Source: Sediminibacterium sp. (lineage in GTDB: Bacteria > Bacteroidota > Bacteroidia > Chitinophagales > Chitinophagaceae). From it: 14,106 bases of DNA. This document shows positions 7,652 to 13,260 of this stretch, piece by piece. Where the stretch lies: positions 1 through 14,106 of the forward strand of contig JAOASV010000102.1 in assembly GCA_030158535.1 (NCBI GenBank), written 5' to 3'. Each line of letters starts with the position of its first letter. Positions within the stretch are counted from its first letter, which is position 1. The notes beneath the pieces were generated by a model. It was not told the origin of the DNA and made no database searches. It saw only the letters and a program-made list of their open reading frames with translations. A program made the position numbers and the translations under genes.

Positions 7652-8275
7652 ATGAATCAATCCTTTAGTTCAATAGATGTTGCATTAACTCATTTTACAA
7701 ATGGTGGCCTACTTGTGGTTGTGGATGATGAGAGTAGAGAAAATGAAGGTGATATTGTTTTTAGTGCTGCGCAGTCTACGCCTGCTAAAGTAAATTTTTG
7801 CGCTACTCAAGCGCGTGGTCTTGTGTGCATTGCTATTTCAAAAAATATTGCACAAAAATTAGATTTACATCCAGTACCTAGTAACGCTAAAGATGCTTTT
7901 AGTACTGCGTTTCATGATTCTATAGATGCTACACCGGCATTTGGTATTACAACAGGCATTTCTGCAAAAGAACGTTCTATTACTGCTGCGCATATTGCTA
8001 GTGATGCTAGTACGCCTAACGATTTTATTAAACCCGGACATTTATTTCCGGTGGTTGCTAAAGAAGGCGGCGTTTTAATAAGACCAGGTCATACAGAAGC
8101 GAGTGTTGATTTATGTTTACTCACCAATCAACCTGCAGCTGCTATTATTTGTGAGATTATGGATACGGATGGTAATATGATGCGCCGAAATGGATTGTTT
8201 GAATTTGCAAACCAGCATCAACTTCCTATTATTACGATTCAGCAATTAATTGATTACCGAAAAAAGATACAATAA
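7652..8275 (+). CDS. ribB: 3,4-dihydroxy-2-butanone 4-phosphate synthase
   Basis: A 207-residue Mg-dependent enzyme that turns ribulose 5-phosphate into the four-carbon unit used by lumazine synthase, releasing formate. DDESRENEGD at 25-34 carries the acidic metal- and substrate-binding loop. FCATQARGLVCIAI follows in the place of the common TxxRGLxC segment. ITTGISAKERS, PGHLFPV (His130) and IRPGHTEASVDL (143-153, His147, Thr148, Glu149) are nearly consensus. EIMDTDGNMMR matches the closing E-x-M-x-x-D-G-x-M-x-R. The protein stops at the normal end of this domain, with no GTP cyclohydrolase domain attached. That activity is on the next gene, whose ATG starts one base after this stop. All key residues appear present. 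Confidence 0.96.
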   Translation: MNQSFSSIDVALTHFTNGGLLVVVDDESRENEGDIVFSAAQSTPAKVNFCATQARGLVCIAISKNIAQKLDLHPVPSNAKDAFSTAFHDSIDATPAFGITTGISAKERSITAAHIASDASTPNDFIKPGHLFPVVAKEGGVLIRPGHTEASVDLCLLTNQPAAAIICEIMDTDGNMMRRNGLFEFANQHQLPIITIQQLIDYRKKIQ

Positions 8276-8276
8276 C

Positions 8277-8858
8277 ATGGAACTTATTTCGGAAGCGCAA
8301 CTGCCTACAAAATTTGGCAATTTTACCATCAAGGTTTTTAAAAACCCGGATAGTTTGGTGGAGCATTACGTGATACAAACAAATGAAACAGTTGATGTAA
8401 CACCAATGGTGCGTATTCACTCCGAATGTGCTACTGGTGATATCTTTGGAAGTTTGCGTTGTGATTGTCAAGATCAATTACACGTGGCACTTGCACTCAT
8501 TGCGGAAAATAAAAATGGCGCTGTTGTTTATTTAAAAAATCAAGAAGGCAGAGGCATTGGCATCTCAAATAAAATTAAAGCCTATCATTTACAAGAGCAG
8601 GGGTTAAATACTTATGAAGCCAACGAAAAGTTAGGGCTTCCGCTCGATGCGCGTAATTACGACGATGCTATTTCTATTTTAAAAATATTAGGATATACGT
8701 CCATTACCCTGATAACAAATAATCCAGCAAAAGAAGAAGCTGTAAAAGCGGCGGGCATTGCATTTACAACGCATCATATAAGTGCTTCAGTTAATGCACA
8801 CAACAAAGCGTATATCGATGCTAAAATAAATATTGGACAACACCACATTAAATTATAA
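8277..8858 (+). CDS. ribA: GTP cyclohydrolase II
   Basis: A 193-residue zinc enzyme that opens GTP to the 2,5-diaminopyrimidine that RibD then processes, the first committed step. I start at the ATG at 8277, one base after the ribB stop; the earlier in-frame start at 8250 lies inside ribB and gives an unrelated leader. RIHSECATGDIFGSLRCDC at 46-64 contains the zinc ligands Cys51, Cys62 and Cys64. NQEGRGIGISNKIKAYHLQ (88-106) holds the substrate loop and Tyr103. DARNYDDA places the catalytic Arg at 126, and LITNNPAKEEA (145-155) is the phosphate-binding end. Length matches free-standing RibA proteins such as that of E. coli (about 196 residues). It is 3 bases upstream of ribH. Confidence 0.96.
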   Translation: MELISEAQLPTKFGNFTIKVFKNPDSLVEHYVIQTNETVDVTPMVRIHSECATGDIFGSLRCDCQDQLHVALALIAENKNGAVVYLKNQEGRGIGISNKIKAYHLQEQGLNTYEANEKLGLPLDARNYDDAISILKILGYTSITLITNNPAKEEAVKAAGIAFTTHHISASVNAHNKAYIDAKINIGQHHIKL

Positions 8859-8861
8859 GTT

Positions 8862-9275
8862 ATGATTGCAGTAGTACAAGCGACATTTAATATTGAAATA
8901 ACTGATTTACTGACGCAGGGTTGCGTTAACCAGTTAAATGCTACACAAACGCCGTTTGTACTATTACAATGCCCAGGTGCTGTTGAGCTTGTAGGTTATT
9001 CTAAAAAATTAATAGACACTAACAAATATGATGCTATCATTATAATTGGGGCAGTCATTAAAGGCGATACGGATCATTACGAATATGTTTGCCAGTATGT
9101 AACTGAGGGCATGGCGGTACTATCTACACAGGCTTCTATTCCGCTAATTTTTGGCGTTTTAACTACACAAACCGAAGAGCTTGCTTACGAGCGGGCAGCA
9201 CTAGACAAAATGAATAAAGGCAAAGACTTTGCTGATACTGCGCTATTTATGATAGATGCTTACGCAAAGGCGTAA
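8862..9275 (+). CDS. ribH: 6,7-dimethyl-8-ribityllumazine synthase
   Basis: A 137-residue enzyme that joins the RibB and RibD branch products into the lumazine that RibE converts to riboflavin. Recognised motifs are MIAVVQATFNIEIT (the ribityl-binding FN near residues 9-10), PGAVEL at 38-43, GAVIKGDTDHYEYVC at 63-77 with catalytic His72, IFGVLTT at 96-102 and ERAALDKMNKGKDFA with Arg111 for phosphate binding. It is shorter than the usual 150-160 residues because the N-terminal strand begins almost at the Met. The N-end cannot be longer, since the ribA stop lies only 3 bases upstream. The missing N-terminal strand normally contributes to subunit packing, so the oligomer might differ; that is inference. 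It is the last gene of the riboflavin run. Confidence 0.95.
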   Translation: MIAVVQATFNIEITDLLTQGCVNQLNATQTPFVLLQCPGAVELVGYSKKLIDTNKYDAIIIIGAVIKGDTDHYEYVCQYVTEGMAVLSTQASIPLIFGVLTTQTEELAYERAALDKMNKGKDFADTALFMIDAYAKA

Positions 9276-9340
9276 CAATTTGTTTACATTTTGATAATAT
9301 GCCGTAGGGCTTATATTAAACAAGAAGCTGCAGTTTTACA

Positions 9341-9366
9341 GGGTTGGAATCACCAGCAACCAACCC
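9341..9366 (+). other. hairpin between ribH and the 114-residue gene
   Basis: GGGTTGG at 9341-9347 is the exact complement of CCAACCC at 9360-9366, with a 12-base loop. It lies 65 bases after the ribH stop and ends 6 bases before the next ATG. The following bases are CTTATTATG, not a T run, so it is a poor intrinsic terminator. It could weaken read-through from the riboflavin genes or shield the next start. The rest of the 97-base gap shows no perfect -7 box. Confidence 0.45.
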
Positions 9367-9372
9367 CTTATT

Positions 9373-9717
9373 ATGTACATTTTACTGAATAAAGAATCTG
9401 AACCTATTGCTTACATCGAAAACATGATGATTTTAGATGCTACTAGGCAAAGTGTAATTGGCATTATCATTGGTGATTGCTTTTTTGGAAAAAAAGATCA
9501 TGTAATTGGCAAGATATTTAAAGACCACGCTTATTTAGTGAGTGGTGAAATTATTGCGTCTGTTATTCGTAATTCAAATTATATCAGCACCGCTCCAACT
9601 AAAGAACAAGTGGCTGCTGCTTGGGAAATTTTATCTTGTATCAACAAGCATACATCTGATTGGATAGTAGAAAAAAATTCTTGGGCTTCTATTTCACTTG
9701 AAGAATCGTTATCTTAG
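9373..9717 (+). CDS. hypothetical protein, 114 residues
   Basis: I do not recognise the family. The protein has no signal peptide and no membrane segment, so it is probably cytosolic. Residues 1-65 look like a run of short beta strands broken by turns (MYILLN, PIAYIENMMILDA, SVIGIIIGDCFFGKKD, HVIGKIFKDHAYLVSGEIIASVI), in outline like a small barrel such as a PRC-barrel, though no diagnostic motif is seen. Residues about 77-92 (KEQVAAAWEILSCINK) should form a helix, followed by a polar tail. Codon use resembles the neighbours and the frame is clean, supporting a real gene. It lies between ribH (97 bases upstream, with a hairpin) and the exported phosphodiesterase (16 bases downstream). It may share a message with the latter. 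Confidence 0.72.
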   Translation: MYILLNKESEPIAYIENMMILDATRQSVIGIIIGDCFFGKKDHVIGKIFKDHAYLVSGEIIASVIRNSNYISTAPTKEQVAAAWEILSCINKHTSDWIVEKNSWASISLEESLS

Positions 9718-9733
9718 GTTTATAAAAAATTAT

Positions 9734-10684
9734 ATGGTTCGGATTGTCATAGTGCTCATATGCTTGGTTCAATTTGCATCGGCGCAAAATAAAAAGGTTT
9801 TATTTGTTATCGCAGACGGTATTCCTGCCTCTGAACTAGAAAAAGCACACAAGCCTGGTTTTAACACTATTATAGATAAAGGCGCCTATTTACCTTGTTA
9901 TGTGGGTGGAGAAAAGGGTGGCATAACACAGTCGCCAACTATTTCTGCAGTAGGCTACAACTCTCTATTAACAGGCACTTGGGCCAATAAGCACGGTGTG
10001 GTAGACAATGCCATTAAAAATCCCAATTACAATTACCCTACTATTTTTAAAGTATTTAAAGATCAGTATCCTACTAAAAAAATTGGGGTATTTAGTACAT
10101 GGCTTGATAACCGAACTAAACTTGTAGGAGATGGACTAGCGCAAACCAATTATTTACAAGTAGATTATTATAGAGACGGGTATGAGTTAGACACCATCCA
10201 GTTCAAGCACGATAAAAAAGCGTTTTATATCCATTTGATTGATGAAAAAGTAGTGGCAGAAGCTGCGCATGTGATTAAAGACAGCGCTCCCGATTTATCT
10301 TGGGTTTATTTAGAATACACCGATGATATGGGCCACCGCTATGGTAAAAGTCCGGAGCTTGATACGGCTATTTCAATGCTTGATAAGCAAATTCAAAAAC
10401 TAATGGAGGCCGTTGCTTACCGTGAAAAAAATTTTAACGAAGAGTGGCTTGTTATCATCACTACCGATCATGGAAGAGACGCTCAAACTGGAAAAAATCA
10501 TGGAGGACAGTCGGACGCAGAGCGTAATACCTGGCTGGTAATCAACCGCCGCCCAAATCATCACGCATTTGAAAATAGAACGGCTGTTGTAGATATTTTT
10601 CCAACCATTGCTACCTTTTTAAATATCAAATTATCAAAAACTGTAGCTGATGCCTTAGAGGGCGTTTCTTTACTGGATCATTAA
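9734..10684 (+). CDS. exported alkaline-phosphatase-superfamily phosphodiesterase (NPP/PhnA-like)
   Basis: A 316-residue protein. I start at the ATG at 9734: it gives a signal peptide (MVRIVIVLICLVQFASA, cut before Gln18), whereas the earlier TTG at 9698 lies inside the upstream gene. The two-metal site is complete: Asp28 (IADGIP), a Ser/Thr nucleophile in SPTISAVGYNSLLTG (67-81), Asp197 and His201 (DDMGHRYG), Asp245-His246 (TTDHGR) and His256 (NHGG). By alignment to nucleotide pyrophosphatases the nucleophile falls on Ser71 rather than the usual Thr, with Gly74 where they have the phosphate-binding Asn. Family members cleave phosphodiesters, phosphomonoesters or, in PhnA, phosphonoacetate; the substrate here is not settled. 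The neighbouring transporter and dehydrogenase favour an organophosphate or phosphonate. The stop shares TTAA with the convergent transporter. Confidence 0.88.
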   Translation: MVRIVIVLICLVQFASAQNKKVLFVIADGIPASELEKAHKPGFNTIIDKGAYLPCYVGGEKGGITQSPTISAVGYNSLLTGTWANKHGVVDNAIKNPNYNYPTIFKVFKDQYPTKKIGVFSTWLDNRTKLVGDGLAQTNYLQVDYYRDGYELDTIQFKHDKKAFYIHLIDEKVVAEAAHVIKDSAPDLSWVYLEYTDDMGHRYGKSPELDTAISMLDKQIQKLMEAVAYREKNFNEEWLVIITTDHGRDAQTGKNHGGQSDAERNTWLVINRRPNHHAFENRTAVVDIFPTIATFLNIKLSKTVADALEGVSLLDH

Positions 10685-11967
10685 TTAATTGCGAGGATCA
10701 CTTTTTCTTTTTTTCTGAAGTATAGTAAAGCTAATATGCCTAATAGAGTAATTAATATCCCAATGATCCAGGTCGTGTTTGTAAAAAATGGGAGCCAGTT
10801 AAATCCTTTAATACCATAGTTTTTATAGAGTAGTACAAGCACGCTTCCAAAATAGCCAATCGAATCGGACATGTACATTAAGTAGCCCAGGTTTCCTTTG
10901 TATTTAAAAAATGCAATCCATCTTTCAAATAGTATTGTATGAAAAATCAGATAAGGCAGGTACATTAAAAATCCCATTAGTATCATCCAGAAAATAGGAT
11001 TAATTGCGCCGTTAGAAAATAAATACGTACTCACTAAAAATCCAATGCCTGCTATAACGCATAGGGTTAAAGAAAGATAAAACGCTTTCTTGTTGTTTTT
11101 TAGTAAGATCATAGATCCAATTACGATAAGTACAAATACTGCAATTGGAATTTCAGCAAAAACAAGTATCCAAGGAGTATTTAGGTAACCAAGTTCTGTC
11201 CAAAGTTCTACGGCAAAGTTGTCGCGTAAATCTCTAAAAATGGTAAGGCCAACGTAAATGGCAACTACCAATAAAATGCCAGGCCAAAATAGGTTAAAAA
11301 ACTTTCTTCTATTGGCTTTATCCATCGGCACCCTTTCTGTTCTTAAGGCAATGTCTTCTGCATTGGGTTCCGGAATTTGGCTAAGCATCCATATGCCAAT
11401 AATGAGTATTGGTACAAAAACCAAAGCAGCACAAAATGGCATCCAGGTTTCACTGATACTAAATTGTTGAATTAAAAAAAGTCCAATAGATTTTACAATA
11501 CCTGAGGCAATCATAAAGGAGCTTGCCATAAATGCGCCTAAAATTTCAGTAAACTTTCGGCCCTCTAAAAAACTAAATACAACACCCCAAATTAAACCCA
11601 GTGGAAGTCCATTTAGTAACATGAATATGGCATTATACGGAAATGGAACTACTCCAAACCCTAACAACGACACAAGTGCCAAAGCCATGAGTATTATGAG
11701 CGTTGCAACTCTTTTATTGGGCGCTAATTCTGCAATAAATTTAATGCCAATAAATTTTGAAATAACATAACCAATAAGTTGCAAGATAATTAATGCCACT
11801 TTATAGTCTACCCCAAATAACTCAAGTCCTTTGTAGGTGCCGGCCGTAAAAGGCTTTCTAAACGCGTACATGCTGCAGTATGTTAAAAAAGCGGCAGTAC
11901 TACAAAATAAAATAAATACAGCAGGCTTGGCTTTAACTAAGAAGTCTTTTTTATGTAAGGTTGACAC
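10681..11967 (-). CDS. 12-helix MFS-like transporter, DUF5690-like
   Basis: A 428-residue inner-membrane protein with about 12 hydrophobic segments, starting with AVFILFCSTAAFLTYCSMYAF and ending with IIGILITLLGILALLYF, and a charged central loop (about 195-225, from PEPNAEDIALRTERV). After helix 1 comes YAFRKPF, which recalls the Y-x-x-R-K-x-F signature of organophosphate:phosphate antiporters of the major facilitator superfamily. From memory the whole sequence resembles the Bacteroidota family DUF5690; that name is recall, not a search result. The start is GTG at 11967: a stop in frame lies just upstream, and the next ATG (residue 33) would delete much of helix 1. It follows the dehydrogenase by 6 bases, so they form an operon. 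Substrate uncertain; an organophosphorus compound is my best guess. Confidence 0.85.
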   Translation of the reverse strand: MSTLHKKDFLVKAKPAVFILFCSTAAFLTYCSMYAFRKPFTAGTYKGLELFGVDYKVALIILQLIGYVISKFIGIKFIAELAPNKRVATLIILMALALVSLLGFGVVPFPYNAIFMLLNGLPLGLIWGVVFSFLEGRKFTEILGAFMASSFMIASGIVKSIGLFLIQQFSISETWMPFCAALVFVPILIIGIWMLSQIPEPNAEDIALRTERVPMDKANRRKFFNLFWPGILLVVAIYVGLTIFRDLRDNFAVELWTELGYLNTPWILVFAEIPIAVFVLIVIGSMILLKNNKKAFYLSLTLCVIAGIGFLVSTYLFSNGAINPIFWMILMGFLMYLPYLIFHTILFERWIAFFKYKGNLGYLMYMSDSIGYFGSVLVLLYKNYGIKGFNWLPFFTNTTWIIGILITLLGILALLYFRKKEKVILAIN

Positions 11968-11973
11968 AGTTTT

Positions 11974-13065
11974 TTATTTAAGTGAAATTCCAACTCGGTA
12001 AGGATGTTCTTTGATGGCGTATTCAAAAGCTAAGGCGCAGCTATCTAAATTAAATCCTCCTTTGATTAATGTCCCTAAAGGATAATTTTGATATTCCTGC
12101 TCTATAAAATTCACGGCTTCAATAAGGTCTTGTTGATTGTAATTGTGTAAACCTTTGATAGTCCAGATATTTCGTACAATGGTTTCTGCGTTGAGTGTAA
12201 TGTTTTGTTGCGGATAGGTAGATCCTATAAATACGGCCATACCACCCACCGATAATTGATTCAGGATTAGATCGATAGTGGTTGGCTCTCCACTAAAATC
12301 AATAAAACAATCGATACTAATTTTATTAATAGCTAGCCAATTCGAAAACTTTTGCATACTTACAATGGTATCTAAATGTATGGTATGCGTTGCGCCAAAA
12401 GAAGTACTCATCAAAAGCCTAACTGAATCTATATCTACAGCAATCACATTTTTTGCACCCTTACTTTTTGCCATGGCGCATGCAATAACGCCAAGCATGC
12501 CAGTACCAGCAATTAAAATATTTTTCCCTTCTATATTTTCTGCGATTCGAATGGCGCCCGCTGCTGTGGCTACGGCGCAATTAATAATGGTAAGAACGGG
12601 TAATGGAATATTTACAAGTGGTTTAATGATAGGCGTATGGGGCCTTAAAATAATATATTCACTCAGGCCACCATGTAAATGATTGGTATCTGTTATTTGT
12701 TCATGTCCATATTTAAAAAGCCCGGACGCTTTTTGAGGTATCCCTCTCATAGACATGCTATCTGAAGGGTCACTTGCAAATATTGCCCATGTAATTAAAT
12801 CGCCAATTTCAAGTTTTGTATTTCTGCAATCGAGGGTTGGTGCGTTTTTGCCAAAGGCTACAATGGTGCCGCAAATTTCATGACCTAATATGGTTGGATT
12901 TTTCTCTTGACGTTTTCCTGTATATGTAAGAATATCAGATTTACAAAGTGTTGTATAAGAAACCTTAACGAGTATTTCTCCCTCAAGTAGTGCAGGTATT
13001 TCCACTTCACTTAGCTGTAGCTGCATACTACTACTATCAAAAAATGCAAATCTTGATTTGTTCAT
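11974..13065 (-). CDS. zinc alcohol dehydrogenase, phosphonate-associated (TIGR03366-like) type
   Basis: A 363-residue medium-chain dehydrogenase. I start at the ATG at 13065 (MNKSRFAFF); an ATG 24 bases upstream adds an unlikely cysteine-rich octapeptide. The catalytic zinc set is Cys41 (TLCKSD), His62 and Glu63 (LGHE). The dinucleotide motif GTGMLG at 187-192 and Asp211 at the end of the next strand suggest NAD rather than NADP. SDILTYTGKR, GIPQKASGLFKYGHE, HGGLSEY and NCAVATAAGAIR follow the pattern of the family I recall as a putative phosphonate-catabolism alcohol dehydrogenase. Oddly, the structural-zinc lobe has no cysteine: the four positions hold Asp99, Asp102, Ser105 and Ala113, with spacing kept. 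It leads a two-gene operon with the transporter. The substrate is not established. Confidence 0.9.
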   Translation of the reverse strand: MNKSRFAFFDSSSMQLQLSEVEIPALLEGEILVKVSYTTLCKSDILTYTGKRQEKNPTILGHEICGTIVAFGKNAPTLDCRNTKLEIGDLITWAIFASDPSDSMSMRGIPQKASGLFKYGHEQITDTNHLHGGLSEYIILRPHTPIIKPLVNIPLPVLTIINCAVATAAGAIRIAENIEGKNILIAGTGMLGVIACAMAKSKGAKNVIAVDIDSVRLLMSTSFGATHTIHLDTIVSMQKFSNWLAINKISIDCFIDFSGEPTTIDLILNQLSVGGMAVFIGSTYPQQNITLNAETIVRNIWTIKGLHNYNQQDLIEAVNFIEQEYQNYPLGTLIKGGFNLDSCALAFEYAIKEHPYRVGISLK

Positions 13066-13260
13066 GTTACAATGTATACAAAAAATCAAATAATAAAGTA
13101 AGGTGTGTCTTCTTTTCTACAATATTTAGTTTTCAGTATTACCAAATTGTAAACAAAAAACGGTAGTATAAAGCATCACATTAGCATAACCTTCCATTAA
13201 CAATTCCTTTACACTCCGCAAATAGTTTTGTTGTTCGAAAAGAAAACTAAAACCCTGTTT
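13066..13260. other. divergent intergenic region between the dehydrogenase and susC-like gene
   Basis: This 195-base gap is the longest in the window and must hold the promoters of both divergent genes. It is AT-rich, with no ORF or RNA gene that I can see. A perfect -7 box for the susC-like gene is at 13223-13230. On the dehydrogenase side only near matches to TAnnTTTG occur, around 13086-13096. No clear inverted-repeat operator stands out. Confidence 0.6.
13223..13230 (+). promoter_or_regulatory. -7 box of the susC-like gene
   Basis: TAGTTTTG matches TAnnTTTG exactly and lies 30 bases before the ATG at 13261. The transcript would start near 13236, giving a leader of about 25 bases. A -33 TTG at 19-21 bases upstream is not evident; the nearest candidate is TTA around 13197. 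Confidence 0.5.

Noticed and set aside
8232..8477. 81-codon - strand frame over the ribB/ribA junction
   Set aside because: It is antisense to the GTP cyclohydrolase II motifs and no independent coding signal is visible.
9276..9372. FMN riboswitch or other conserved RNA near the riboflavin genes
   Set aside because: Neither this gap nor the 38 bases before ribE contains the multi-helix conserved core of an RFN element; only the single hairpin is present.
9710..9717. TATCTTAG as a -7 box for the phosphodiesterase
   Set aside because: It has one mismatch in the conserved TTTG, no -33 partner, and lies in the upstream coding sequence; chance is as likely.
12278..12682. 134-codon + strand frame inside the dehydrogenase gene
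   Set aside because: It is fully antisense to the cofactor-binding domain of the dehydrogenase; its hydrophobic stretches are a by-product of the complementary codons.
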